Source: CAZNPH01 sp964574985
GTDB lineage: Bacteria; Bacteroidota; Bacteroidia; Bacteroidales; SM23-62
DNA: 64,000 bases
Reading direction: 5' to 3'
Assembly: GCA_964574985.1 (NCBI GenBank)
Contig: CAZNPH010000004.1
Span: 1-64,000 of the forward strand
Position numbers and translations under genes: made by a program. Below the pieces are notes generated by a model that was not told the DNA's origin, did not search any database, and was given only the letters and a program-made list of their open reading frames with translations. Shown here piece after piece: positions 53,701 through 63,437 of the stretch; the first letter of the stretch is position 1; each line of letters opens with the position of its first letter.

Positions 53701-54633
53701 ATGAGAGTCTCAACGGAAGCCAAGATCGGAATGATCGGCGTATTGGCCATCGCTTTTACGGTATGGGGCCTGAACTTCCTGAAAGGCAGGAATATCCTGA
53801 AGGCAGTGAACCAGTACTACGCGCTCTATGAAGACATTGGCGGATTGGAAGTGAATGCCCCCATATCCATGAATGGATACCGGATAGGCCAGGTCAACAA
53901 TATACATTTTACCGGTAATAAACAAAAAAGTCTTGCCATTGTACTTGGAATTCACAGGAGACATTCCATCCCCGTTCGTTCGATTGCCGAATTGTACAGT
54001 GAGGATATTATGGGTACCAAGGCCATCAGAATCATTGCTTCGGAAAACAATCGCATTCATGAACGGGGGGACACCTTAATATCCTCGGTGGAAACCGGTA
54101 TGCTCAATATGCTGACCAGTGAATTCGAAATGATCGGGGGAAATATAGGCAGCATAATTCTGGGCATTGATTCTTTGACAGGATCCATGAACCGGGTATT
54201 TAATCATGAAACAACCGGTCAAATGAAAAAAACCATAGAACATATGAGTCATGGGGCTGAAAACATTGATAAAATACTGGATGAGAACGGGCGGTTGGTA
54301 AAAATACTTGACCTGATTGAATCCGTATCTTCCAATCTGGAGGAAAACAACCGCTTTCTTACCATTGCCATCAGGAATATTTCTTCAATCAGCGATTCAC
54401 TGGTACTATCGGAATTGAAATCCACCATTGCCAATGCCAATGCTTCACTTTCGGAAATGAAGCAGATCCTGGGAAAGATAAACCGCGGCGAAGGATCCGT
54501 CGGATTGCTTGTTCACAATGACAGTCTGTACAGGAAACTGGAAACAACCTCAAACGACCTGGATCTGTTGATCCGTGATGTCAATGAAAACCCAAAGAAG
54601 TATGTACATTTTTCAATTTTCGGAAAAAAATGA
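53701..54633 (+). CDS. MlaD-type MCE domain protein
   Basis: From ATG 53701 the 310-aa product begins with an N-terminal transmembrane helix (TEAKIGMIGVLAIAFTVWGL, about 5-24) followed by an MCE domain (about 38-125; YYALYEDIGGLEVNAPISMNG start, GYRIGQV, IMGTKAIRI) and a helical region to the end with amphipathic repeats. MCE proteins form rings that carry lipids between membranes. No ATPase or permease partner (MlaF, MlaE) is in the window. It lies 13 bp behind the amidase gene. Confidence 0.85.
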   Translation: MRVSTEAKIGMIGVLAIAFTVWGLNFLKGRNILKAVNQYYALYEDIGGLEVNAPISMNGYRIGQVNNIHFTGNKQKSLAIVLGIHRRHSIPVRSIAELYSEDIMGTKAIRIIASENNRIHERGDTLISSVETGMLNMLTSEFEMIGGNIGSIILGIDSLTGSMNRVFNHETTGQMKKTIEHMSHGAENIDKILDENGRLVKILDLIESVSSNLEENNRFLTIAIRNISSISDSLVLSELKSTIANANASLSEMKQILGKINRGEGSVGLLVHNDSLYRKLETTSNDLDLLIRDVNENPKKYVHFSIFGKK

Positions 54634-54983
54634 CCGGGAAACGGATATGAAATATTTTTGGAACAAGAAAGAAACCGATTGTTTTGATCAACCATTTTAT
54701 TTTTTTGATCAATATTTATCCGGGGAAATCTGTTTATTCAATTTAGGTTCAATTAATGTTTTCTAAATATTTAATTAATAAATCCTTAAGATCGAGTAAT
54801 GTTATCATGCTGATAATCTGCCAAATAATTTTTTTTTAATATTTATAAAAAGTTAATTAGTTGAATATAAAAATCGTATAATTGTTTACAAAAAGTCAAT
54901 AGCAGTCATATTTTTTTTTTAGTTTTTTTTTCACAACCTTAGCTTACCTGAAAGAAAAAAACACCTCAAAAAGCAAATCCGGA
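54634..54983. other. AT-rich gap before dnaA, possible part of the origin region
   Basis: 350 bp without a gene. It is strongly A/T-rich, with long T runs near 54827-54838 and 54910-54932. Two TTTTTGATCAA-like sequences lie near 54680-54720, and TTATCA-TGC-TGATAA is a perfect inverted repeat at 54802-54816. No exact TTATCCACA DnaA box was found. It should hold the dnaA promoter. An origin role is inferred from position, AT content and gene polarity. Confidence 0.4.
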
Positions 54984-56405
54984 ATGCATCAGGAAATATG
55001 GGAAAGATGTCTGAAAGTTATTAAGGACAATGTTCCCTCCATTAGTTTCAGAACCTGGTTTGAACCCATTGTTCCCATAAAACTTGAAAACAACATCCTG
55101 ACCATTCAGGTGCCAAGTCCTTTTTTCTATGAATATCTTGAGGAACAATATATTGATATTTTGAGAAGGGTTTTGAAAAAGGAACTGGGCGGTGATGCAA
55201 AACTGGAATATTCAGTGGTAATGGAAAACAACGGATATTCCGGTTCGAAGCCATATACGGTTCGTTTCCCCGCCAGGAATCAGAAAGTAATCAGCAACAA
55301 ACCCGTATCGGTTCCCCTGGATACTGAGGTCAACACCATTAAGAATCCTTTCATCATTCCGGGCATCAAAAAGCTGAACATCGACCCGATGCTCAATCAG
55401 GAATATTCTTTCGGTAATTTCATTGAAGGGGACTGCAACCGTCTTGCCCGTTCGGCAGGTTTTGCAGTCGCGAACAATCCGGGGGGGACCGCGTTCAATC
55501 CCTTGTTGATCTATGGAGAATCCGGACTGGGAAAGACCCACCTGGCGCAGGCCATAGGAATCCAGGTCAAGGAGAAAATGCCCGAGAAAACTGTGCTGTA
55601 TGTAAACGCGAACAAGTTCCAGACCCAGTTTGTTGATTCCATACGGAACAACAACAAGAATGATTTCCTCCATTTCTATCAGATGATCGATGTCCTCATC
55701 ATTGACGATGTGCATGAATTTGCAGGCAAAGAAAAAACACAGGATACATTCTTTCATATTTTCAATCATTTGCATCAGTCCGGCAAACAACTCATCCTTA
55801 CTTCTGACGCACCTCCGGTTGAGCTCCAGGGGCTGGAGCAGAGACTTTTATCCCGGTTCAAATGGGGTTTGTCGGCCGATTTACAGCCACCTGATTTTGA
55901 AACAAGAATGGCCATTCTGAATCACAAGATCTACAAGGACGGCATTCAACTCCCGGAAGAGGTTGTGGAATATATTTCCACACACATAACGGACAATATC
56001 CGGGAACTGGAGGGGGCCCTGGTTTCTTTGCTGGCCCAGTCAACGCTCAATCGCAAGGAAATAACACTCGATCTGGCCAGGGATATGATCGACAAGCTGA
56101 TCAAGAATACCAAAAGGGAGATTTCCATTGACCATATACAAAAAATCGTATGCAACTATTTCAACGTCCCTTCTGAACAGATCCAGTCCAAAACAAGGAA
56201 GCGGGAGATCGTACAGGCCAGACAGGTGGCCATGTTCTTTTCCAAGAACCTGACCAAGGCATCCCTGGCCACCATCGGCTCACAGATCGGCAGAAAGGAT
56301 CATGCCACTGTCCTTCATGCCTGCAAGACAGTCAATAACCTGATCGAAACCGATAAGGGATTCAGACTTCAGATTGATGAGATCGGAAAGAAATTGAAAG
56401 TCTGA
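54984..56405 (+). CDS. dnaA: Chromosomal replication initiator DnaA
   Basis: DnaA opens the replication origin. The 473-aa protein has domain I (about 1-90), a linker, the AAA+ domain with Walker A GESGLGKTH, Walker B VLIIDDVHEF and the sensor region RLLSRFKWGLSADLQPPD, and the C-terminal DNA-binding domain with RKDHATVLHACKTV. Start at ATG 54984 (MHQEIWERCL) fits the family. Confidence 0.97.
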   Translation: MHQEIWERCLKVIKDNVPSISFRTWFEPIVPIKLENNILTIQVPSPFFYEYLEEQYIDILRRVLKKELGGDAKLEYSVVMENNGYSGSKPYTVRFPARNQKVISNKPVSVPLDTEVNTIKNPFIIPGIKKLNIDPMLNQEYSFGNFIEGDCNRLARSAGFAVANNPGGTAFNPLLIYGESGLGKTHLAQAIGIQVKEKMPEKTVLYVNANKFQTQFVDSIRNNNKNDFLHFYQMIDVLIIDDVHEFAGKEKTQDTFFHIFNHLHQSGKQLILTSDAPPVELQGLEQRLLSRFKWGLSADLQPPDFETRMAILNHKIYKDGIQLPEEVVEYISTHITDNIRELEGALVSLLAQSTLNRKEITLDLARDMIDKLIKNTKREISIDHIQKIVCNYFNVPSEQIQSKTRKREIVQARQVAMFFSKNLTKASLATIGSQIGRKDHATVLHACKTVNNLIETDKGFRLQIDEIGKKLKV

Positions 56406-56430
56406 GTCAGATTTTTCCCGGAATATCATT

Positions 56431-57315
56431 ATGTCCTTTTTATTGATCAGTATACTAAGTTCTTCATTGATACTGGTGATATTCAAGCTTATCGGTCAAT
56501 TAGGGATATCTTCCGCCAGGGTGATCGTGGTTAACTACCTGGTGGCCGCTTTGCTGGGTTTGATGTTGACAAATGTACGCGAATTTTCATTGGCCGGGGT
56601 TTCCGGAAGATTTGTACTTATGGCATTTGTTATTGGTGTCCTGTTCATTGTCATGTTCCACATCATAAGTCATTCTTCCCGAAAGGCAGGCATCGGTGTT
56701 ACCGGAGTATCTGCAAAAATATCGGTAATCTTCCCCATCCTGTTTTCCATATTGATTGATCCGGCCGATAAACTGAGTATGCTTAAATCCTTAGGGATTT
56801 CCCTGGCCCTGGCCGGAGTATTCATGACCGTTTATAAGGAAGATGCACTCAGAACGGACCGGTCAAGGATTGTTCTTCCCCTGATCCTTTTTGCCGGAAT
56901 GGGATTTGTCGACTCTCTGATCAGGTATTCACAATACAGATTTGTTTCGGACGGGAATCTGGCCTTGTTTACCACCATTTTGTTTGCCATTTCCTTCTTT
57001 ACCGGATTCATGGCTTCCGTTATGCATAAAAACGGATTCAAACAATTGATCAAATTCCGGGTCATGCTTTGGGGATTTTTGCTGGGAATGGTCAATTTCG
57101 GATCCATATATTTCCTGATCCGGGCCCTGAACAGCGAAAGCATACACGGTCAGTTGCTGGATGGTTCCGTTGTATTCGGCATCAACAATGTGGGCATTGT
57201 CGGTCTTTCTACATTCTTCGGCGTATTTTTTTTCAGGGAGAAGTTGTCGTATGTAAACCGGACCGGAATCTTCATTTCGATCAGCGCCATTATTGTACTT
57301 GCTTATTCACTATGA
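56431..57315 (+). CDS. EamA/DMT-type permease
   Basis: A 294-aa integral membrane protein with ten predicted helices in two repeated halves (about 1-140 and 150-294), the layout of the drug/metabolite transporter superfamily. There is no motif that shows a substrate. It lies 25 bp downstream of dnaA and its stop overlaps the ATG of the yigZ gene, which suggests co-expression. Confidence 0.8.
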   Translation: MSFLLISILSSSLILVIFKLIGQLGISSARVIVVNYLVAALLGLMLTNVREFSLAGVSGRFVLMAFVIGVLFIVMFHIISHSSRKAGIGVTGVSAKISVIFPILFSILIDPADKLSMLKSLGISLALAGVFMTVYKEDALRTDRSRIVLPLILFAGMGFVDSLIRYSQYRFVSDGNLALFTTILFAISFFTGFMASVMHKNGFKQLIKFRVMLWGFLLGMVNFGSIYFLIRALNSESIHGQLLDGSVVFGINNVGIVGLSTFFGVFFFREKLSYVNRTGIFISISAIIVLAYSL

Positions 57316-57947
57316 TCATGCCTGAAGCAGAAGATCGTTATTATACCATCAGCAAACCCTCAAAAGGCATATACAAAGAAAAAGGCAGTAAATTTATTTC
57401 TTTTGCCTGTCCGGTTGAAAATGAATCGGACATTGATGCGATCCTGATGAGGCTGGGAAAGGAATACCATGATGCAAGCCATATGTGTTTTGCCTGGGTC
57501 CTTGGGCATGACGGAGAATTTTTCCGGACAAACGATGACGGTGAACCGGCAAATTCTGCAGGAAAACCCATTCTCATGCAAATCAGATCCCGCAAACTGA
57601 CCAACATCCTGGTGGTGGTGGTCCGTTATTTTGGTGGCACATTGCTGGGTGTGGGCGGACTCATAAGAGCGTACAAGTCTGCGGGTTATGAAGCACTCGA
57701 TCATGCAAGGACCGTTGCCCGCACTGTAACCGTTCCTTACCGGTTGATCTTTGATTATTCGGAGACACAAAAGGTCATGAAGATCATCAAACAAAACAAG
57801 ATAGAACAGGTCAGTCAGCAGTTTGATCTGAAATGCAAAATGGTTATTGCGATCAGAAAAAGCAAAAACCGGCAACTTGTTGAAGTTTTCAGGAGAATTC
57901 CCAATGTTGATATTCAATCAGTCGAACATAACAAAAATAAGTTATGA
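57312..57947 (+). CDS. yigZ: YigZ/IMPACT family protein
   Basis: A 211-aa protein of the UPF0029 (IMPACT) family, with GSKFISFACPVEN, ASHMCFAWVLG, NDDGEPANSAGKPIL and VVVRYFGGTLLGVGGLIRAY in the first 125 residues, and a ferredoxin-like DUF1949 domain at the end. The related IMPACT proteins act in translation control, but the bacterial role is uncertain. The ATG at 57312 overlaps the permease stop (ATGA); 57318 is an alternative start. Confidence 0.9.
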   Translation: MIMPEAEDRYYTISKPSKGIYKEKGSKFISFACPVENESDIDAILMRLGKEYHDASHMCFAWVLGHDGEFFRTNDDGEPANSAGKPILMQIRSRKLTNILVVVVRYFGGTLLGVGGLIRAYKSAGYEALDHARTVARTVTVPYRLIFDYSETQKVMKIIKQNKIEQVSQQFDLKCKMVIAIRKSKNRQLVEVFRRIPNVDIQSVEHNKNKL

Positions 57948-58068
57948 ATTGTTATCAACAGTCCTTTAGTCCGATTCCCAACTTATTTATATTTATATCA
58001 AAACAGAAAAATATTCCCTGATCCGTATAACCTTAACCACTGGTTGCGTGGCAATTTAATATACAATT

Positions 58069-58145
58069 CCGGCGGCAAGCCGCCGGTTGAAAACAAATGG
58101 GGGTTCGCCGGCCAGGACCACGGACAGCCTGTGGGAGGCCGGCAA
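58069..58145 (+). repeat. Structured intergenic repeat, copy A
   Basis: It contains CCGGCGGC-AA-GCCGCCGG (58069-58086, a near-perfect hairpin), the shared core ACAAATGGGGGTTCGCCGGC, and a second stem GCCGGCC (58107-58113) paired with GGCCGGC (58137-58143), with an inner CCACGG/CTGTGG stem. It is inverted relative to copies B and C. It lies between yigZ and pyrB. Confidence 0.85.
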
Positions 58146-58209
58146 CAAAAAACCACAGCCTTTGAACTGACATTGTAACACCCTGAATATTTAACGTAAA
58201 TATATTCGC

Positions 58210-59121
58210 ATGAAAAATAAAAGTCTCGTTTCTATAACGGATTATTCAAAAGCTGAATATCTGCGGCTTTTGGATATGGCTGAGGAATTCGAAAAAAATC
58301 CTTCCCAAAGCATACTGCAGGGTTATGTCATAGCCAGTCTGTTTTTTGAACCCTCCACCCGCACACGGTTGAGTTTTGAAAGTGCGGTAAACAGATTGGA
58401 CGGAAAGATCATCGGTTTTTCGGATTCCGGCTCAACCAGTGTGACCAAGGGTGAATCCCTCAGGGATACGATCAAGGTGGTGGCAAATTATTGTGATCTT
58501 ATTATCATACGCCATCCGCTTGAGGGAAGTGCCCGGTTTGCCAGTGAAATTTCCAGTGTACCTGTCATCAATGCAGGGGACGGAGCAAATCAACATCCCA
58601 CCCAGACACTGCTTGATTTGTATTCAATCAGAAAGACCCAAAACACACTGGAAAACCTCAATATTTTTCTGGTTGGGGACCTGAAATATGGTCGTACGGT
58701 ACATTCTTTGCTAATGGCCATGTCTCAGTTCAAACCGACTTTCAATTTCATATCTCCGAATGAACTGAAGATGCCTGAGGAATATAAGCTGTATCTCGAT
58801 GAACTCGGATTAAAATATTATGAGCACCGTGATTTCAGGGACATTGTATCCCATGCCGACATCATTTATATGACCCGTGTGCAAAAGGAAAGGTTTTCCG
58901 ATCCCATGGAATATGAAATGGTAAAAAATGCATATGTACTGAAAAGCGATATATTGGAAGAAACAAAGGACAACATGCGTATCCTTCATCCCCTTCCACG
59001 TGTCAATGAAATTTCAGAAGATGTGGATGAAAACCGGAAGGCATATTATTTTACGCAGGCATTGAACGGCATTTTCATACGGCAGGCCATCATCACTTCC
59101 ATTCTGGGCTTGAAGAAATAA
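58210..59121 (+). CDS. pyrB: Aspartate carbamoyltransferase, catalytic chain
   Basis: The enzyme condenses carbamoyl phosphate and aspartate, the first committed step of pyrimidine synthesis. The 303-aa chain has FFEPSTRTRLSFESA (carbamoyl phosphate site), GDGANQHPTQTLLDLY, HPLPRVNEI and KAYYFTQALNGIFIRQ. It is followed after 72 bp by pyrI, so a class B (catalytic plus regulatory) holoenzyme is expected. Confidence 0.97.
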   Translation: MKNKSLVSITDYSKAEYLRLLDMAEEFEKNPSQSILQGYVIASLFFEPSTRTRLSFESAVNRLDGKIIGFSDSGSTSVTKGESLRDTIKVVANYCDLIIIRHPLEGSARFASEISSVPVINAGDGANQHPTQTLLDLYSIRKTQNTLENLNIFLVGDLKYGRTVHSLLMAMSQFKPTFNFISPNELKMPEEYKLYLDELGLKYYEHRDFRDIVSHADIIYMTRVQKERFSDPMEYEMVKNAYVLKSDILEETKDNMRILHPLPRVNEISEDVDENRKAYYFTQALNGIFIRQAIITSILGLKK

Positions 59122-59193
59122 GGACCGGCCGGTAAAATGAACACAGTATTTGAATGAACATCATAATTAAACAAATTAAATATATATCCTGGA

Positions 59194-59658
59194 ATGAAAG
59201 AACGTAAGCAATTGGTGGTCAGTGCATTAAAAAACGGCACAGTGATAGATCATATACCGGCGGAAAACCTCTTCAAGGCACTCTACATTCTGGCCCTGGA
59301 CAAAAGCCGTATACAGAATCAGATCACCTTCGGAACCAACCTGGAAAGCAAAAAACTTGGCAAGAAAGCCATCATCAAGCTGTCTGATATTTATTTCAAA
59401 CAGAAAGAACTGAACAAGATCGCCCTGGTAGCTCCGCAGGCAAAAATCAATGTCATTAAGGATTATACGGTGGTAGAAAAAAGGATCGTCGAAGTACCCG
59501 AAGAGATCCACGGGATCGTGAAATGTGTCAACCCTCAATGCATCACCAACAATCAGAATATACAAACCTGGTTTAAAGTGGTTGCCGGAAAGGCGGTGGC
59601 ACTGAAGTGCCATTATTGTGAGAAGATCACAGACCAGTCCAATATGGAAATTATTTGA
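59194..59658 (+). CDS. pyrI: Aspartate carbamoyltransferase, regulatory chain
   Basis: PyrI gives nucleotide control of ATCase. The 154-aa protein has an N-terminal nucleotide-binding domain (VSALKNGTVIDHIPAENLFK start) and a C-terminal zinc domain with four cysteines (CVNPQC and CHYC). The gene converges on the DUF4293 gene with a 3-bp gap. Confidence 0.97.
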   Translation: MKERKQLVVSALKNGTVIDHIPAENLFKALYILALDKSRIQNQITFGTNLESKKLGKKAIIKLSDIYFKQKELNKIALVAPQAKINVIKDYTVVEKRIVEVPEEIHGIVKCVNPQCITNNQNIQTWFKVVAGKAVALKCHYCEKITDQSNMEII

Positions 59659-59661
59659 GGA

Positions 59662-60126
59662 TTATCTGATGCGGTCAATGGATCTTACCAGGGCTTCATC
59701 CTTCCGGATCCCCCTGTATGCAAGATAGGTTAAAACCGCCGTGATCAGGGGAAATATTGCAGGAAGCGACAAGGTAAAACGGGTGGTACGCGTTTCCGCA
59801 GCTCCCTGTTTCAGATAATAATATATCAGACCGGTAAGTCCGAGCATCAACAAAATACCAAAAACACAGATCCTGCCCTGCAAAACCCGTCTTTTGTACA
59901 GATAGATGTCTATCAGCAGCAGAAGGCAGACAAAGCCCGTCAGAATAAACAGGGGCAGTGTTGGCATGATCCGCTTATCCGTTCCCGTATGGTAAATTCC
60001 GTTGAGATGCAAGGCATAGGTGCTTCCGGTAGCCGGATCGAAAAACCTGGCAAGGGGGAAAAAGAACATCAAACCCATGATGATCAGTGCAAAAAAGAGA
60101 TAAACGCTTTGAACTCTGTGGATCAT
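59662..60126 (-). CDS. DUF4293 membrane protein
   Basis: A 154-aa membrane protein with four predicted helices (about 7-25, 55-72, 82-104 and 118-135), starting MIHRVQSVYLFFALI, which is the recognisable DUF4293 opening. The family is confined mainly to Bacteroidota and its function is unknown. It lies 15 bp downstream of the DUF5916 gene. Confidence 0.85.
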   Translation of the reverse strand: MIHRVQSVYLFFALIIMGLMFFFPLARFFDPATGSTYALHLNGIYHTGTDKRIMPTLPLFILTGFVCLLLLIDIYLYKRRVLQGRICVFGILLMLGLTGLIYYYLKQGAAETRTTRFTLSLPAIFPLITAVLTYLAYRGIRKDEALVRSIDRIR

Positions 60127-60141
60127 GTCCGTTGAATGGTA

Positions 60142-62604
60142 TCAGACATTTCGTTTGAGATACAGATAGTCAAGATAATACAATAATTTGATTGAAAAAC
60201 TGTTCAAATGCGGGGATTTCAGTGTTTCTTTGAAATTATCATAATAGCCCGGGACGAGAAAATCTTCGTCCGATTCAATGGAATTCTTCCATACAATGGA
60301 TAATTCGCTTCCCGGGGCGAATTCCCAGGAATAAACCATGTCGATGTTGAATGCATTGAAATTCCTGTTGTTTGCCGAATAGTTATCTTCTTCGGCCAGA
60401 CTCCCGTCCTGTTTCAGGGTAAAGAAATCAAGATAATCAACTGTGGACCAGTAATGCCTGATCCGCAGACCAATAGAAGATTTGTTGCTGAAAGTATAGT
60501 CCGCGTCAAATGTGTGAACCATGGTATTCTGGTTCCGTTTACCGAAATAAACGGTGTCATTGCCGGACGTTTTGGAGACATATCCGTTGTTTTTCCGGCT
60601 GATGTCTTCTTCGAATTCATAGTATATGATCATCCGGTCGCTGATCCTCAGTCTGGGCGAAATGCCGAAATTCACACCATGCCTCCCCGGCTCATTGGAA
60701 TTGTAATAACCCAGGGACCCGTCGAAAGATAATTTCTTGCGGGAATCGGTAGATGCATATATGCCCGATGAAAAATACCCCGGCCGCTTGTAATACCTGC
60801 CATCCAACCTTGGCTCGTAATAATCGTATGCCAGTGGACGGTATGAGAACCTGCAATTGAGATGGAGGTAATTCCGGAAGGTGGCAGATGTATAATAGCC
60901 GAAATAGGCGCCGGTATATGTTCTGGGGCGGTAAAGCTGCCCGTAATGAATATAGAAACTGTTGTACAATCTCAGAAACTTCCAGAAGGGATCATAGATG
61001 TAGTAATACAATCTCATGATGTAATCCATTTCGTTTACCGATCGAAAAAGTCCGAGATCATTTGGATTGAATTCTTTTGTTTCCAGCCGGTTGGTAAGGG
61101 TGAAACGAAAATTACCCCGGGTCTTGGCCAGATCAATATCGTGATAATAACCTGTGGAAGGATCGGAAACATTGGCCCGCCTGCTGAAAGCCCCCTTGGC
61201 ATATATCGCGTAGGAATTTTTCTTGTTGGCCAGCTTGAATTCTGTTCCGGTCACGTTTGCCACCGTTCCGTTACCGGGCATATAAAAATTGGTATTGATC
61301 AGGCCGAAATGGGAATTGTTCCTGAGGCTCTGATCGACCACCATCAGGTTATAATTGGTAAAAGGCTGGGTCATGATTTTCCGGGTTTCGCCGGAAAGAG
61401 TATCCGTGACCTCCGCGTAAGTGTTCAAACCCATGGCATTCAGGAAGCCGATCCCGAGACCTTTTTTATTTTTTCCAGTGATCTTGGTTGCATTGGCCAG
61501 CTGGATCTCCCTCGGATTGTAAACCACTTTTTCATGATCTTTCAGTTTGCCCCCCACTTCAGAATAACCTCTGGGTTCGCCGCCGATCCTGCGGGAATAA
61601 AAAATATCCGCCAGCCCGAACAATTCGGTCCCTTCCTTGAAAAAAGACCGTTTTTCAGAATATACCGTTTCAAAAGGTGAAAGGTTCAGTATCTCATCAT
61701 CCGATTGCACCTGACCGAAATCAGGGATCAGCATCATATCGAGCGTGTAGCTTTCATTGAGTCCGTATTTTACATCCATTCCCCCTTTCAGGGAATATGC
61801 CCATGCCCCGGAATTGGTACGCTTTTTCAAATAGGTGGCCGCGTAAGGGGTAAAGCTTAACCTTACCGGTGGTTCAACATCCCTGACTCCCCTGAGTGTA
61901 CCCGATTGCTGCAGGAAACCACTCTGTTCATTGTCAATGAAATTCCAGCTTGTATACTCCCTTGTACGCCGGACATAACGGAAAATATTGATGGCCCATA
62001 GCTGAACTTCCTCATTGGGGAAACGCAGGGCGGAATAGGGTATTTTCATTTCTGCCGCCCATCCGTTCCTGTGTATTTTTACGCTGCTGTCCCAGACCGC
62101 GTCCCAATCCCTGTCTTCCCGGTCATACCGGCCGCCACTGGCAGATTTAATATCTACCTGCACTCCTGCAGCGGTCACATAGAAGCCGAATGCATTCATG
62201 GCATCATTGAAAGGGTCAATATTCAAACCAAAATAATCCGTTGTGGAGAACCGGTCCCTCTTGCTCAGGTATCTCCTGATGCTGTCAGGGGAGTAATCAT
62301 ACATCATGGCACCCACGTACAATGCTTCGTCATCGTACAGGAACCTGACCATGTTCCTGAAGCTGGCGGGGAGACCGTTGTAAGGCCGGACCCTCATGAA
62401 ATCGCTGGCTACGGGGACATTTTCCCAGACTTTGTCAGACAGATTCCCGTCTATCCTGGGAGGGGCATCGGCATAAACGGCGATTGCCTGTTTTTTCTGT
62501 GTAACAGGTGATATCTTCTTCTTAACAACTTGTGCATGGATTGACAATGTACTGAAAAAAATCATTCCGAAAACCCATGATTTTTCAATTGTTAAAATGT
62601 TCAT
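60142..62604 (-). CDS. DUF5916 protein with CBM9-like domain
   Basis: An 820-aa secreted or outer-membrane protein. It has a signal peptide (about 1-24, ending SIHAQ), a carbohydrate-binding family 9-like domain (about 40-220: APPRIDGNLSDKVWENVPVASDF start, VRFLYDDEALYVGAMMYD, YGLNESY region) and a long beta-strand-rich C-terminal region (about 270-820) with alternating aromatic residues, consistent with an outer-membrane barrel. The C-terminal part corresponds to DUF5916. No catalytic motif is seen. Ligand unknown. Confidence 0.82.
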   Translation of the reverse strand: MNILTIEKSWVFGMIFFSTLSIHAQVVKKKISPVTQKKQAIAVYADAPPRIDGNLSDKVWENVPVASDFMRVRPYNGLPASFRNMVRFLYDDEALYVGAMMYDYSPDSIRRYLSKRDRFSTTDYFGLNIDPFNDAMNAFGFYVTAAGVQVDIKSASGGRYDREDRDWDAVWDSSVKIHRNGWAAEMKIPYSALRFPNEEVQLWAINIFRYVRRTREYTSWNFIDNEQSGFLQQSGTLRGVRDVEPPVRLSFTPYAATYLKKRTNSGAWAYSLKGGMDVKYGLNESYTLDMMLIPDFGQVQSDDEILNLSPFETVYSEKRSFFKEGTELFGLADIFYSRRIGGEPRGYSEVGGKLKDHEKVVYNPREIQLANATKITGKNKKGLGIGFLNAMGLNTYAEVTDTLSGETRKIMTQPFTNYNLMVVDQSLRNNSHFGLINTNFYMPGNGTVANVTGTEFKLANKKNSYAIYAKGAFSRRANVSDPSTGYYHDIDLAKTRGNFRFTLTNRLETKEFNPNDLGLFRSVNEMDYIMRLYYYIYDPFWKFLRLYNSFYIHYGQLYRPRTYTGAYFGYYTSATFRNYLHLNCRFSYRPLAYDYYEPRLDGRYYKRPGYFSSGIYASTDSRKKLSFDGSLGYYNSNEPGRHGVNFGISPRLRISDRMIIYYEFEEDISRKNNGYVSKTSGNDTVYFGKRNQNTMVHTFDADYTFSNKSSIGLRIRHYWSTVDYLDFFTLKQDGSLAEEDNYSANNRNFNAFNIDMVYSWEFAPGSELSIVWKNSIESDEDFLVPGYYDNFKETLKSPHLNSFSIKLLYYLDYLYLKRNV

Positions 62605-62624
62605 GAAGAGGATGAATAATCACA

Positions 62625-63437
62625 TCAATTATTGCCCAGAATAAGGGGCAATCCCTCTTTTCCGCTGCCGATTACGATGACCTTGGTATTGGGGGATTTG
62701 GACATTTCCAGCGTGGCATCAATGCCCCTTTGCCTGAGAATATTGTCTGACAGACTCCGGGTAATGATCCGGTTGTAATTGGAGATCCCTTCGGCCTCTA
62801 TCCTTTTTCTTTCTGCTTCGCTTTTTTCCTTTTCCAGCCGGAATTGATATGCAAGTGCTTCCTGTTCCTGCTTCAGTTTGTTCTCAATGGCCTGCTTGAT
62901 CTGTTCGGGCAGGTTGATGGAACGGATCAATAATGCGGTCATCAAAATATTGTTTTCCCTCAACACCACGGCCGTCTCATTGATTATGGCCGCTTCCACC
63001 TCATTTCTTTTTGTTGAATAGATTTCTTCCGCGGTATATCGCCCGGTGACTTTTCTGACCGATGAACGGACTTCGGGAATTACGATCTGATTGATATAGT
63101 TTTTCCCAAAGATTTCGTGGAGGTAACCAATCCTGTTGTAAATGGGATTGAACCGGACGGAAACATCCACATTGATGGAAAGACCGTTCTTGTCCAGGAC
63201 ATCCATGGTCTCTTCGATTTTCTGCTCCCTGACATTATAACGGATCATTTCGTTCCACGGAGAAATCATTTTTAAACCGGGCTCCAGAACAATTTCCTTA
63301 TTCAGTGAACCGGTAAGGGTTTGAAAAATAACCCCCCGCTCACCGGGTTTCAGCACGTAGAACATCCTGCTGCTGAAGATCAGTACCAGGACAACTACAA
63401 CAATGAGTAATATGATCAGTTTCTGATTCAGTTTCAT
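62625..63437 (-). CDS. Prohibitin/SPFH domain protein
   Basis: A 270-aa membrane-anchored protein with one N-terminal transmembrane helix (about 8-27) and an SPFH domain (about 28-190) containing GERGVIFQTLTGSLN and VRFNPIYNRIGYLHEIFG. A coiled coil (about 185-225; KQEQEALAYQFRLEKEKSEA) follows. SPFH proteins form ring-like membrane scaffolds and often modulate membrane proteases such as FtsH. It lies 20 bp upstream of the DUF5916 gene on the same strand. Confidence 0.88.
   Translation of the reverse strand: MKLNQKLIILLIVVVVLVLIFSSRMFYVLKPGERGVIFQTLTGSLNKEIVLEPGLKMISPWNEMIRYNVREQKIEETMDVLDKNGLSINVDVSVRFNPIYNRIGYLHEIFGKNYINQIVIPEVRSSVRKVTGRYTAEEIYSTKRNEVEAAIINETAVVLRENNILMTALLIRSINLPEQIKQAIENKLKQEQEALAYQFRLEKEKSEAERKRIEAEGISNYNRIITRSLSDNILRQRGIDATLEMSKSPNTKVIVIGSGKEGLPLILGNN

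Noticed and set aside
54680..54720. Paired TTTTTGATCAA sequences as an operator
   Set aside because: Short, in an AT-rich region, and without a matched regulator; only noted within the gap entry.
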